Below, one piece after another: positions 16,514-25,107 of a stretch of 44,144 nucleotides of DNA. Under the pieces are notes generated by a model. That model had not been told where the DNA came from and ran no database searches. It was given only the letters and a program-made list of their open reading frames with translations. Source of the DNA: Clostridiales bacterium UBA4080 (GTDB lineage: Bacteria; Bacillota; Clostridia; Lachnospirales; Vallitaleaceae); NCBI GenBank assembly GCA_002381865.1, contig DFYO01000009.1, positions 1 to 44,144 of the forward strand, in the 5' to 3' direction. The translations under genes and the position numbers were made by a program. The first letter of the stretch is position 1; each line of letters opens with the position of its first letter.

Positions 16514-17323
16514 ATGGATAAGGTAAAAGAAAACTATTATATTCAGATTTTTGTTTTAGTTACTTATTTAGGAATGATTACTGTTAATGCTTTAGCCAAT
16601 ATTTTGCCGATTAATGGGATTGATACTGGCGCAATATCGGATGCATATCCAAATCTTTTTGCCCCAATAGGTTTTACCTTTTCTGTTTGGGGAGTAATAT
16701 ATCTTTTATTGGCTCTTTATACCTTATATCAACTGGGATTTTTTAAACATGATTATAGCAAGGAAAAATGGGAGCTGATAGATCGAATTGGAATATATTT
16801 TATTATATCTTCAATTGCAAATGCGGCATGGATATTTTCTTGGCATTACAAGCTTATCCCTTTGTCAATGATTTTAATGATAGTAATACTTGGCTGCCTA
16901 GTACAAATTAATCGCATTACACGATTTCAGGAGTTTACTATTAGAGAAAAGGCTTTTATTAGGGCACCCTTTAGTGTGTATTTTGGATGGATATCGATTG
17001 CAAGTATAGCTAATTTTGTGGTCTTGACAGTCAGCCTAAACTGGAACTGGTTTAATATAGAGCAGGCTATGTACACCTCGATTTTAATAGGAGCTGGAGC
17101 GATTATCGGAGCTATTATAATATTTATTAATAAAGATATACTATATGCTTTGACTTTGATTTGGGCATTTTTTGGAATATATAGCAAGCACACCTCGGCA
17201 CAATACTTTAATGGGCTGTATCCAATGGTAGTTTGGACGGCTATTGCGGCTATTATATTGATTTTTGTGGAAGCAGTATATTTGTTTTTGAAAAATAAAA
17301 ATAAAGCAGAAACTAGAGTTTAA
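16514..17323 (+). CDS. TspO/MBR-like tryptophan-rich membrane protein
   Basis: A 269-aa polytopic membrane protein with about eight helices and many Trp residues. NILPINGIDTGAISDAYPN, followed by FAPIGFTFSVWGVIYLL, is typical of the longer TspO/MBR-related proteins annotated as tryptophan-rich sensory proteins. It is much longer than classical TspO (about 160 aa). Members may bind porphyrins or lipids; the function of this long form is unknown. AAGGAGG is upstream of the ATG. It lies between truA and an ArsC-like gene with short gaps, perhaps as one transcript to the terminator at 17786. Confidence 0.82.
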   Translation: MDKVKENYYIQIFVLVTYLGMITVNALANILPINGIDTGAISDAYPNLFAPIGFTFSVWGVIYLLLALYTLYQLGFFKHDYSKEKWELIDRIGIYFIISSIANAAWIFSWHYKLIPLSMILMIVILGCLVQINRITRFQEFTIREKAFIRAPFSVYFGWISIASIANFVVLTVSLNWNWFNIEQAMYTSILIGAGAIIGAIIIFINKDILYALTLIWAFFGIYSKHTSAQYFNGLYPMVVWTAIAAIILIFVEAVYLFLKNKNKAETRV

Positions 17324-17348
17324 AAGCATAATATGGAGGGTTTTTAAA

Positions 17349-17705
17349 TTGAATAATCTATTTATATGCTATTTAAAATGCACAACCTGTAAAAAAGCTA
17401 AAGAATGGTTGAAGGAAAACCAAATTGATTTTGAAGAAAGAGATATAAAAGCTGCAAGACCAACAATAGAGGAACTTCGAAAATGGCATAAAAAGAGTGG
17501 TCTGCCTTTAAAGAGATTTTTTAACACAAGCGGATTAGTATATAAGGAGCTTGGGCTGTCAAAGAAATTATCAGAAATGAGCGAAGAAGACCAGCTTGTA
17601 CTTCTTGCATCAGATGGAATGCTAGTAAAAAGACCTATTTTAGTGAGTGATGAAAAAATTCTAGTTGGGTTCAAGGCTGTGGAGTGGCAAGGGATTAATC
17701 GTTAA
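17349..17705 (+). CDS. ArsC/Spx-family thioredoxin-fold protein
   Basis: A 118-aa protein of the arsenate reductase-like superfamily. The redox motif CTTC lies at about residues 11-14 (LKCTTCKKAKEWL), and FEERDIKAARPT and LVKRPILV (the conserved Arg-Pro loop) are present. A CxxC motif is typical of Spx/MgsR-like and YusI-like proteins; classical ArsC has a single such Cys. The role is therefore a small thiol oxidoreductase or RNA-polymerase-binding regulator rather than proven arsenate reduction. The start is a TTG with GGAGG upstream; no ATG fits. It is terminated by the strong hairpin at 17786. Confidence 0.85.
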   Translation: MNNLFICYLKCTTCKKAKEWLKENQIDFEERDIKAARPTIEELRKWHKKSGLPLKRFFNTSGLVYKELGLSKKLSEMSEEDQLVLLASDGMLVKRPILVSDEKILVGFKAVEWQGINR

Positions 17706-17785
17706 TAAAATTGTATAAACAATAAATAGGATAGAGCATTAATAGAATTGATAGTAGCAGAAAAAAATCAATCAATAAAAATATT

Positions 17786-17815
17786 AAACTAGGGACCTTA
17801 GTCCCTAGTTTTTTG
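17786..17815 (+). terminator. Rho-independent terminator before the Tad operon
   Basis: A perfect 11-bp stem (AAACTAGGGAC / GTCCCTAGTTT) with a CTTA loop and a run of T after it. It ends the truA-tspO-arsC stretch and isolates the pilus operon. Confidence 0.9.
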
Positions 17816-17921
17816 TGACTATTATAATCTATACGAGCTTTGATTATGGAGCTATAATTAACATATAAGAAAAACAAGCGCGCAACTTATTCAATTTATA
17901 ATACCTTAGGAGGAAAACAAT

Positions 17922-18101
17922 ATGATGATGTTCGTAGAATTTTTAAAAACCTTATTAGTACCTATTAAAAACGAAGAAGGCCAGGGCATGGTTGAGTACG
18001 CATTATTGATTGCACTTATTGCCATAGTAGTTATTGCAGTTCTTATATTCTTAGGACCAGCAATTGCAGCTAGATTCCAAGAAATTATTGATGCCCTATA
18101 A
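17922..18101 (+). CDS. flp: Flp/Fap-type pilin (Tad pilus major subunit)
   Basis: A short 59-aa gene encoding the major Tad pilin. The prepilin motif is clear: a basic/polar leader ends at Gly20, followed by QGMVEYALLIALIAIVVIAV. Glu at +5 and Tyr at +6 after the Gly20 cleavage site are the Flp signature. One hydrophobic helix (about 22-45) follows, then a short soluble end. AGGAGG lies upstream of the ATG. It is the first gene of the Tad cluster, and a hairpin 60 bases downstream may limit read-through so that pilin is made in excess. The prepilin peptidase (TadV/CpaA) is not in this window. Confidence 0.92.
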   Translation: MMMFVEFLKTLLVPIKNEEGQGMVEYALLIALIAIVVIAVLIFLGPAIAARFQEIIDAL

Positions 18102-18160
18102 AGATATATCACAAGCATAATAAGATATATAATAGTGGGCCATAATGAATTGTTCTTAAC

Positions 18161-18188
18161 GGGCCAGTTGATACTGGCCCATTATTCA
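18161..18188 (+). terminator. Hairpin after flp, likely a partial terminator
   Basis: GGGCCAG (18161-18167) pairs with CTGGCCC (18174-18180) around a 6-base loop and is followed by an AT-rich, only partly T-rich tail. Between a highly expressed pilin gene and its assembly genes, such a hairpin usually attenuates transcription or protects the pilin mRNA 3' end. Confidence 0.6.
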
Positions 18189-18218
18189 TTTAAAAGCAAA
18201 GATAGGAGAGGAAGTATT

Positions 18219-18608
18219 ATGAAGCATATAAAAAATAACAAAGGTCAGTCCTTAGTTGAATTTACAATGATTCTTCCTTTGGTGCTACTCATTTTAATGG
18301 GCATTCTTACCTTTGGAATAATGCTTAATACCTATCTGACATTAAGTCATATTTCAAAAGAAGGGGCTAGAATGGGAGCACTTGGAGAAAGCGATGCTGA
18401 CATAATTGCAAAAATGATAGATATTTCTCCTGCCTTAGACCATACCAGACTCGATATTGAAATAAATCCTGTGCAAGGCAGCAGAAGCAGTGGAGATACC
18501 GTTACAGTTAGTTCAGAATATCAATTTCAGGTCATAGTACCTATAATAAGTAATATCGTAGGAGATGTAGTGTCTCTTGAAGCGCAGACCTCTATGCGTG
18601 TGGAGTGA
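18219..18608 (+). CDS. tadE: TadE-like pseudopilin
   Basis: 129 aa from the ATG at 18219, chosen because AGGAGAGG precedes it; an upstream in-frame ATG at 18135 lies within the post-flp hairpin region without a ribosome binding site. The N-terminus has a TadE-type segment (KGQSLVEFTMILPLVLLILM) in which Gly-Gln-Ser-Leu-Val-Glu-Phe gives a prepilin-like site with Glu at +5. The single helix and the conserved HISKEGARMGALG follow. It is a minor pilin that should assemble with Flp. The next gene starts 11 bases later. Confidence 0.9.
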   Translation: MKHIKNNKGQSLVEFTMILPLVLLILMGILTFGIMLNTYLTLSHISKEGARMGALGESDADIIAKMIDISPALDHTRLDIEINPVQGSRSSGDTVTVSSEYQFQVIVPIISNIVGDVVSLEAQTSMRVE

Positions 18609-18619
18609 GGTGAATAATT

Positions 18620-19528
18620 ATGAAAGCAATATTGAAAACAATAAATAATAAAAAAGGAAATATATCAGTGATAATGTGTGTTGCATTAATCGCTCTTTTG
18701 GCGATTACAGCTTATGCAGTAGACATTGGACAGGTTTATATAGAAAAGCAAAGGCTGTCAAATGGCATTGATGCAGCGGCACTCGCCGCGGCATTAGAGC
18801 TGCCAGCAGATAGGAATGCGGCCTATGCAGTGGCTGAAGAATACTTGATAGAAAATAATGTTGACCCATCAGAGGTTGAAATTATAATTGCAGAGGACAA
18901 TAGAAGTATCGAGCTTATTGCAAATAGAAATGTAAATCACCTTTTTGCAAGGGTTGTAGGAATTAATGCTAGTCAGGTTGATGCAACAAACAAAGTTATA
19001 ATAGCACCACTTAGAGCGGCGAAGGGAGGAATAAGACCTTTTGCAGTAGAGGATTTTTCCTACGAATATGGCGACCAGGTTGTCTTGAAGGAGGGAGCGG
19101 GTGACGGATATCATGGTAATTATGGAGCAGTTGCACTAGGAGGTTCAGGAACTAGTACGTTAAGATACAATGTTATAAATGGTTATGGTGGAATTGTTAG
19201 AATTGGTGATATAATTAATACAGAGCCGGGAAATATGGCTAGTATTAATACAACTATAAAAAATGTTGTTGAAGCAGACCCTAGCAGCTTTGAGGATTTT
19301 GAAAGAGGTTCGCCTAGGATATGGGTAATACCCCTAGTAGATTCTTTAATAGTTAGCGGAAGGGAAGGAGTATTGGTTACAGGCTTTGGAGAGTTTTATG
19401 TAGAGAATGTAAAAAACAATGCAGGTAAAACGGAAATTACAGGAAGATTTGTAAGGTTTGTAGGAAATGGTGAAGTAGATGTAACCTTAGAGGATAAAGG
19501 TGCATACGGAGCGAAGCTAGTAAAGTAA
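18620..19528 (+). CDS. TadG-like pilus assembly protein
   Basis: A 302-aa protein with an N-terminal Tad domain (KKGNISVIMCVALIALLAIT, then AVDIGQVYIEKQRLSNGIDAAALAAA), the hallmark of TadG-like proteins. One membrane helix lies near residues 14-35. The extracytoplasmic part of about 250 residues is beta-rich and lacks the von Willebrand A domain often seen in longer TadG proteins. GAGGTG precedes the ATG. In pilus systems such proteins act as minor pilins or tip/adhesion subunits. Its place in the operon supports that role. Confidence 0.85.
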   Translation: MKAILKTINNKKGNISVIMCVALIALLAITAYAVDIGQVYIEKQRLSNGIDAAALAAALELPADRNAAYAVAEEYLIENNVDPSEVEIIIAEDNRSIELIANRNVNHLFARVVGINASQVDATNKVIIAPLRAAKGGIRPFAVEDFSYEYGDQVVLKEGAGDGYHGNYGAVALGGSGTSTLRYNVINGYGGIVRIGDIINTEPGNMASINTTIKNVVEADPSSFEDFERGSPRIWVIPLVDSLIVSGREGVLVTGFGEFYVENVKNNAGKTEITGRFVRFVGNGEVDVTLEDKGAYGAKLVK

Positions 19529-19549
19529 AAAAACAAGGCGGTGAACAAG

Positions 19550-20638
19550 GTGAAAAACATTACAAAAAAATTATTTGTTTATTCTTTGATATTGGCTATT
19601 ATAGCGGCAGGAATGCTTTATTTTTACCTTAAGTCTGTTGAGCAAGGAAGCTCGAGAGATGCAGAAAAAATAAAAATATTAGTTGCTGCAAAGGATATTC
19701 CGGCAAGAACAAAAATCTCTAAGGATATGATTAAAGAAATAGAAATAACAAAGGATGATGAAGATGTCAGCTTTATACAAAAAAGCGAAGAGGTAGTTGA
19801 TAAATATTCTAAGGAAGCAATTTATAAGGATGAGCGATTTAATCCTAATATGCTGCTTATGGAGATTAAAGAGGAGTTAAGCCTGTCGCTGGGGTCTGGT
19901 TTTAGAGCAATAACTATAATGGTTAACTTGGAATCGGGAGTTGCCGATCTAATAAAGCCCTCGGATTTTGTAGATGTGATTGTTTATCTGCCAGAAATAA
20001 AGGATTCACAGCAATTAATCAGACCGGATATTGCAAAGGTAGTTTTAGAAAAAGCCGAAGTGGTAGCGGTTGATCAAAATCTATACAGGGAATCCCCTGA
20101 AAGAAAAGAAGAGCCAAAAGCTTTTTATATTACACTAGCGGTACCTGTGGGTGAAGTAGAAAAGGTTGTTTTAGCACAAAATATTGGAACACTCAAGCTT
20201 GCGCTTAGACCTGTAGAAGGAAAGGGTGAATATGATTCAGAAGGAATAATATGGCCAGAACTTCTAATTGACAGTAAAAAACAACCAGCAGTTCCTCAAG
20301 AGGATAAGGCTCAGAATGCAGATTCCTATAAGCTTGCAGAGGAATTGGTTAAAAGAACACAAGTAGCTATTGAAGAAAACAATTCAATAAAAGTGGAGCC
20401 TTCAGAAACAGTAAAAACAACGGAGCCTACTAAAACTACAGAACCTCAAGTAACTACTCAAAAGCCTCAAAGTCAAACGTATAAATATCACACAGTGGTT
20501 AAGGGTGATACGCTAATGAGTATTGCAAGAAAATATTATAATAATGATGCTTCAAAATATAAACTGATAATGTCAGCAAATAATCTGCCTGACACTAACA
20601 TAAAAATAGGGATGAAATTAAAAATACCTGTGCAGTAA
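19550..20638 (+). CDS. cpaB: CpaB/RcpC-like pilus assembly protein with C-terminal LysM domain
   Basis: An N-terminal membrane helix (about residues 10-30) is followed by the SAF/CpaB domain (KILVAAKDIPARTKIS, then an RcpC-type region with FRAITIMVNLESGVADLIKP) to about residue 245. Two GTG codons are possible (19541 and 19550); the second has a better-spaced AAGG. After a Pro/Thr-rich linker (about 285-312) the last 50 residues form a LysM domain (HTVVKGDTLMSIARKYY, ending GMKLKIP). LysM binds peptidoglycan, so this CpaB could anchor the pilus machine to the wall. In diderms CpaB works with a secretin, which is absent here. The LysM addition fits a monoderm adaptation. Confidence 0.88.
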   Translation: MKNITKKLFVYSLILAIIAAGMLYFYLKSVEQGSSRDAEKIKILVAAKDIPARTKISKDMIKEIEITKDDEDVSFIQKSEEVVDKYSKEAIYKDERFNPNMLLMEIKEELSLSLGSGFRAITIMVNLESGVADLIKPSDFVDVIVYLPEIKDSQQLIRPDIAKVVLEKAEVVAVDQNLYRESPERKEEPKAFYITLAVPVGEVEKVVLAQNIGTLKLALRPVEGKGEYDSEGIIWPELLIDSKKQPAVPQEDKAQNADSYKLAEELVKRTQVAIEENNSIKVEPSETVKTTEPTKTTEPQVTTQKPQSQTYKYHTVVKGDTLMSIARKYYNNDASKYKLIMSANNLPDTNIKIGMKLKIPVQ

Positions 20639-20653
20639 AGAAGGTGAAAAATA

Positions 20654-21796
20654 ATGAGTAAAATTCGTGTAATGATTGCAGATGATATTGCTGAAACAAG
20701 AGAAGTAATTGCAAGAATTTTAAATTTGGAAAATGATAAATTTGAGGTTGTAGGAGAGGCAGCAAACGGAGCTGAGGTTCTGAATAGAATTCCATTATAC
20801 AAGCCAGATGTTGTTCTTATGGATATTAATATGCCGGTTATGAATGGATTAGAGGCAACTGAGATAATTTCAGACAGCTTTCCAAATATAATAGTAATTA
20901 TTATGTCGGTACAGGCTGAAAACGAATATTTGAAAAAGGCGATGTTTTCAGGAGCGAAGGAATACATAATTAAGCCGATTAACTATGATGTTTTAGTTGA
21001 GACACTAACTGCAACCTACCATAAATATAAGGATAGAATTCAAAAACAAGCAGTTACTGCTGAAGTTGAAAGAAATGCAAAAATAATCACATTTTATAGC
21101 TCTAAGGGAGGAGTCGGAAAATCAATTGTCAGCGTTAATGCTGCAATTGCAATTAGCAGAAATCACCACAAAAAAACCCTGCTGGTAGATTTGGATTTGC
21201 AATATGGAGATTTAGGGTTAATGCTCAATTTACAAAAAGAAAAGACAATACTAGATATTGTTGACGAGCATCAGACAGAATCCTATGAAAGCATTAAGCC
21301 CTTCTTGCAAAAATATGACGATAATTTAGATGTACTTTTGGCACCAACTCAGCCTGAGGCATCTGAATTTATTAGCAAAGAAGTCGTAGAAAAGCTCTTT
21401 AAAATATTTAAAAGCAAGTATGATTATATTTTAGTAGATACTGCTGTTAATTTTGAAGAGACTACACTGTTTGCTTTGGATTTATCAGACTTGATACTAA
21501 TGCTGACAACTATTGAGATATCTTCAATAAAAAATACAAAGGTAGGACTTAATGTAATGAAAACCTTAAATTATGATAACAACAAGGTTAAGGTAATAAT
21601 AAATAGTGCAGCAGACAAATTCGGAATAAGTGAAAAGGAAGCTGAGGAGGTTTTTAAAAACCATCTCATTGGAGTCTTGCCTGAAATGACTAAAGAAATA
21701 AGGCTTTCTGTTAATAAGGGAGAGCCAATATGCATTAGCAATCCCAAAATTCCGTTCTCCAAAAAAATTGTTGAGTTATCAGCAAAACTCCTATAA
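20654..21796 (+). CDS. tadZ: TadZ/CpaE-like ATPase with N-terminal response-regulator receiver
   Basis: A 380-aa two-domain protein. Residues 1-125 are a CheY-like receiver with the acidic pair Asp10-Asp11, the phospho-acceptor Asp57 (VVLMDINMP), Ser85 and Lys107 (IIKP), so it appears phosphorylatable. Residues about 143-380 form a MinD/ParA-type ATPase with the deviant Walker A motif KGGVGKS (151-157) and a VDLDLQYGD strand. TadZ/CpaE localises Tad pilus assembly to a cell site. Many homologues have degenerate receivers, whereas the key residues are kept here. It lies between cpaB and tadA with 15-base gaps. Confidence 0.92.
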   Translation: MSKIRVMIADDIAETREVIARILNLENDKFEVVGEAANGAEVLNRIPLYKPDVVLMDINMPVMNGLEATEIISDSFPNIIVIIMSVQAENEYLKKAMFSGAKEYIIKPINYDVLVETLTATYHKYKDRIQKQAVTAEVERNAKIITFYSSKGGVGKSIVSVNAAIAISRNHHKKTLLVDLDLQYGDLGLMLNLQKEKTILDIVDEHQTESYESIKPFLQKYDDNLDVLLAPTQPEASEFISKEVVEKLFKIFKSKYDYILVDTAVNFEETTLFALDLSDLILMLTTIEISSIKNTKVGLNVMKTLNYDNNKVKVIINSAADKFGISEKEAEEVFKNHLIGVLPEMTKEIRLSVNKGEPICISNPKIPFSKKIVELSAKLL

Positions 21797-21811
21797 TAAG
21801 GATGTGATGTT

Positions 21812-23152
21812 ATGTCTTTGCAAAAAAGATTAAGCGAGCAGGCAGCTGAAATAAAAAATGTCAAAATTAAGCATAGCGAAAGAGAGGTCGACCCTTATTA
21901 TGAGCTTAAGGTTAAGATTCAAAATAAGGTTATTGAAGAGCTTGAGATAGATTTCAATGAAATTTCGGATAAAAATGAAAAGCTAAAAAGAGAGATTAAT
22001 GAAATTATTTCAAAGAATATAGAAGAAGAATCCTTAAATATGACCAATATTCAAAAGGATAAGATAAAAGAGGATTTGCTTAACGAGATAATTGGATTTG
22101 GTCCTATTACAACATTTTTAGAGGACAAAAGTGTTACAGAAATAATGGTAAATGGTCCAAATCATATTTTCATCGAGCAAGAGGGAAAGCTAGTCAGAAC
22201 TGATGCAAGATTTAAAGATAATAACCATGTACTCCATGTAATAAAGAAAATTGTTGCTCCGATAGGCAGAAGAATTGACGAGAGCTCTCCGATGGTTGAC
22301 GCCAGACTTCCTAATGGTTCTCGTGTAAACGCAATTATTCCGCCGCTTGCAATAGATGGTCCGTCAATTACAATTAGAAAATTTTCAGAGGATCCATATA
22401 TGGTTGAGGATTTGATTTCCTTTGGGACCTTAAATTCAAAAATGGCAGAGCTATTAAAGCTTTGTGTATTAGGACACCTTAATATAGTTGTTTCAGGAGG
22501 AACTGGCAGTGGAAAAACAACAACCTTAAATGTTTTGTCTTCTTTTATACCGGAGGAAGAAAGAATTGTAACAATTGAGGATGCAGCAGAGCTTCAGCTT
22601 AATCAAACACATGTTGTAAGGCTGGAAACAAGACCGGCTAACATTGAAGGAAAAGGTGAAATTAGTATAAGAGATTTGGTTAAAAACAGCTTGAGAATGA
22701 GGCCAGACAGAATAATCGTTGGAGAGGTTCGTTCAGGAGAAAGCTTAGATATGCTTCAAGCTATGAATACTGGACATGATGGCTCTTTAACAACAGGCCA
22801 TGCTAATAGTCCGAGAGATATGCTTTCAAGACTTGAAACTATGGTACTTATGTCAGGGATGAATCTGCCAGTTAAAGCAATTAGAGATCAGATTGCTTCG
22901 GCGATTGATTTGATTATCCAACAGTCGAGACTTGTCGACGGAAGCAGAAAAATAACTCATATTACAGAGGTTCAGGGAATGGAAGGAGATGTTATTATTT
23001 TGCAGGATATCTTCCGTTTTGAACCAAAGGGGCTTGATTCTAAGGGTAAGCTTCAGGGAGATTATGAGTTTACAGGAATTATGCCAAAGTTTTTCAACAA
23101 GCTTAAGGACAGAAGTGTTCATGTTCCGGAAAATATATTTACAAATATTTAG
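21812..23152 (+). CDS. tadA: TadA/CpaF secretion ATPase
   Basis: A 446-aa ATPase of the type II/IV secretion family. The N-terminal domain carries the CpaF-type segment (GFGPITTFLEDKSVTEIMVNG in two adjacent strands). Walker A is GGTGSGKTT (229-237). The Asp-box-like TIEDAAELQ, Walker B (RIIVGEVRSGE) and the His-box (TGHDGSLTTGHANS) follow in order. It is the hexameric motor that drives pilus polymerisation, and in some systems retraction. It sits directly upstream of tadB and tadC, its membrane platform partners. Confidence 0.95.
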   Translation: MSLQKRLSEQAAEIKNVKIKHSEREVDPYYELKVKIQNKVIEELEIDFNEISDKNEKLKREINEIISKNIEEESLNMTNIQKDKIKEDLLNEIIGFGPITTFLEDKSVTEIMVNGPNHIFIEQEGKLVRTDARFKDNNHVLHVIKKIVAPIGRRIDESSPMVDARLPNGSRVNAIIPPLAIDGPSITIRKFSEDPYMVEDLISFGTLNSKMAELLKLCVLGHLNIVVSGGTGSGKTTTLNVLSSFIPEEERIVTIEDAAELQLNQTHVVRLETRPANIEGKGEISIRDLVKNSLRMRPDRIIVGEVRSGESLDMLQAMNTGHDGSLTTGHANSPRDMLSRLETMVLMSGMNLPVKAIRDQIASAIDLIIQQSRLVDGSRKITHITEVQGMEGDVIILQDIFRFEPKGLDSKGKLQGDYEFTGIMPKFFNKLKDRSVHVPENIFTNI

Positions 23153-23176
23153 AAAACGCAAAAGGAAGTGAGAATT

Positions 23177-24145
23177 ATGCTCTATGCGGTTATAGGACTA
23201 ATATTTATTGCTGTTTTGCTTGGAGCAAATGCTCTATTACTTGTGTTTTTTGGCAAGGAAAGGTCAATTGAAAAAATAAAATACTATGATACTGAGCAAA
23301 GAAGAGTGTATGAAGAAATTGAAGAAGAAGCCAGAAAGGGCAAAAACAGCTTGTTAAAAACAATAGCAAGAGGAGTTCCTCAATTTTTTCTAGGGGAGGG
23401 CAATAGGAACAAAACAGCTCTTATGCTTATTAGAGCAGGCTCTCTTCTTAAGCCTGAAGAGCTCTTTGTAATAAAAAGCTTTAGTTCTATCTTTGGTGTT
23501 TTTACATTGTTTTTCCTAAGTAAGAATATATTTGTAGCGATAATAATAGCTATAGCTGTATGGAATATTCCAAGAATAATTATATATCAAAAAACAAACA
23601 AAAGAATTAAGGAGTTTGATGAACAGATAAGCGAGGGTATTACAATTATTTCTAATTCATTAAAGGCAGGGTATTCTTTTCTTCAAGCCTCTTCGGTGGT
23701 TGCTGAAGAAACTGAGGGACCGTTTGCAATTGAATTTAAAAAGCTTTTAAAAGAAATGAGCTTGGGGATTCCAATGGGAGATGCCCTAATAAATATGCTT
23801 AATCGCGTTCCATCAGATGATTTTAGGCTTATTGTAAATGCGATTTTAATACAGAAGGACGTAGGAGGAAATTTGTCTGAGATTTTAGATAATATTGCCT
23901 CCACCATCAGCGAACGACAAAAAATTAAAAATGAAATAAAGACTCTAACAGCACAAGGCAAATTATCTGGTATGATTGTTGTATTAATGCCAGTGTTTTT
24001 GGGTGCTTTTATGTATGTTATAAATAAAGATTATATTATGCTTTTGTTTTCTACTAAGTTAGGGATAGGAATGCTTGTAAGTGCGATAACCAGTCAAATG
24101 ATAGGAATATGGCTAATTAACAAGATTGTTAAAATTGAAGTGTAA
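23177..24145 (+). CDS. tadB: TadB-like pilus platform membrane protein
   Basis: About 322 aa from the ATG at 23177; a GTG at 23168 is only two bases from AAGGAA and is less likely. It contains a T2SSF domain with a cytoplasmic helical part (EQISEGITIISNSLKAGYSF, then EFKKLLKEMSLGIPMGDAL) and membrane helices near the N-terminus, around residues 115-140, and near the C-terminus. TadB and TadC together form the inner-membrane platform above TadA. The order and 13-base spacing to tadC are typical. Confidence 0.92.
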   Translation: MLYAVIGLIFIAVLLGANALLLVFFGKERSIEKIKYYDTEQRRVYEEIEEEARKGKNSLLKTIARGVPQFFLGEGNRNKTALMLIRAGSLLKPEELFVIKSFSSIFGVFTLFFLSKNIFVAIIIAIAVWNIPRIIIYQKTNKRIKEFDEQISEGITIISNSLKAGYSFLQASSVVAEETEGPFAIEFKKLLKEMSLGIPMGDALINMLNRVPSDDFRLIVNAILIQKDVGGNLSEILDNIASTISERQKIKNEIKTLTAQGKLSGMIVVLMPVFLGAFMYVINKDYIMLLFSTKLGIGMLVSAITSQMIGIWLINKIVKIEV

Positions 24146-24158
24146 GGTGGTGTGAAAA

Positions 24159-25073
24159 ATGAGCTATTATATAATTATAGTAGGATTTGTGGCAGCATTT
24201 CTGTTTATCTTTAATTTGCTGCTTGCACTCAATAAAGATAAGCTAAGGCTTCAAAGCAGAGTAAATGAAATAATAGATATGGACGAGAAAAAAGCTGAGC
24301 AGCTCGAAGGAAGCTTTGCAAACAGAGCTCTAAAGCCTCTGTATAATTATATTAGCAAAACGCTAATAAAAATAACTCCTAAGCAAAGAATTCGCAACCT
24401 AAGCAAGAGGCTGGAGGCGGCAGGACTTTTAAAGACTAACAATGTTGAAAAATGGCTATATAAAAGCTATATGATAATATTTATTTTCTCGGTTTTTTGT
24501 GGCTTGACATCTTATCAGCTTAATCCAAGTATTGGTACTTCACTATTAATTACATTACTATGTGCGCTATTAATTATGTTCGTTATGCATTTTAATATAA
24601 GTAAAAAAATTTCACAAAGGAAAAGAAATATTTTAAAAAGCCTGCCTTTTACATTAGATTTAATTACAGTAAGTGTTGAAGCGGGATTATCCTTTGATGG
24701 TGCTATTGCAAGGGTTATTGAAAATATTGCAGGTGAGCTTTCAGATGAATTTGCAAAAACGCTAAAGGAAATGAAGATGGGGATTGAGAGAAAAACAGCA
24801 TTAAAAAATATGAGCGACAGATGTGATGTTAAGGAGCTTTCCACATTTATTAACTCCCTTATTCAGGCAGATAATCTTGGAGTAAGTCTAGGGAAGGTTT
24901 TGAGAATTGAGGCTGCTTCTTTAAGAGAGAGCAGAAAGCAGGCGGCAAGGGAAAAGGCCATGAAGGCTCCTGTAAAAATGCTGTTTCCGTTAATAATTTT
25001 TATTTTCCCAGCAATATTTGTTATTATTTTGGGACCTGCTGCAATAAAAATGATAGAGATATTTAAAGGATAA
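24159..25073 (+). CDS. tadC: TadC-like pilus platform membrane protein
   Basis: A 304-aa paralogue of TadB with a T2SSF domain: LPFTLDLITVSVEAGLSFDG, then FAKTLKEMKMGIERKTALKN and a QADNLGVSLGKVLRIEA segment. Membrane helices lie near residues 3-22, about 105-145 and at the C-terminus (PLIIFIFPAIFVIIL). GGTG lies upstream of the ATG. It is the last core Tad gene; the next gene begins 34 bases later. Confidence 0.92.
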   Translation: MSYYIIIVGFVAAFLFIFNLLLALNKDKLRLQSRVNEIIDMDEKKAEQLEGSFANRALKPLYNYISKTLIKITPKQRIRNLSKRLEAAGLLKTNNVEKWLYKSYMIIFIFSVFCGLTSYQLNPSIGTSLLITLLCALLIMFVMHFNISKKISQRKRNILKSLPFTLDLITVSVEAGLSFDGAIARVIENIAGELSDEFAKTLKEMKMGIERKTALKNMSDRCDVKELSTFINSLIQADNLGVSLGKVLRIEAASLRESRKQAAREKAMKAPVKMLFPLIIFIFPAIFVIILGPAAIKMIEIFKG

Positions 25074-25107
25074 CATTAACAAATAAAAAATATGGGGAGA
25101 TGACGAT

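Noticed and set aside
17349..17705. Arsenate-resistance pair of arsC with the ACR3-like remnant
   Set aside because: The two genes are more than 11 kb apart, the transporter is truncated, and the CxxC-type protein is closer to Spx-like members than to classical ArsC.
18135..18218. Upstream ATG for tadE at 18135
   Set aside because: It precedes and spans the post-flp hairpin, lacks a ribosome binding site and would add residues in front of the prepilin-type leader; the ATG at 18219 has AGGAGAGG.
20536..20967. 143-codon minus-strand frame across the cpaB-tadZ boundary
   Set aside because: It runs antisense to two well-supported operon genes and its composition follows from their codons; there is no start signal.
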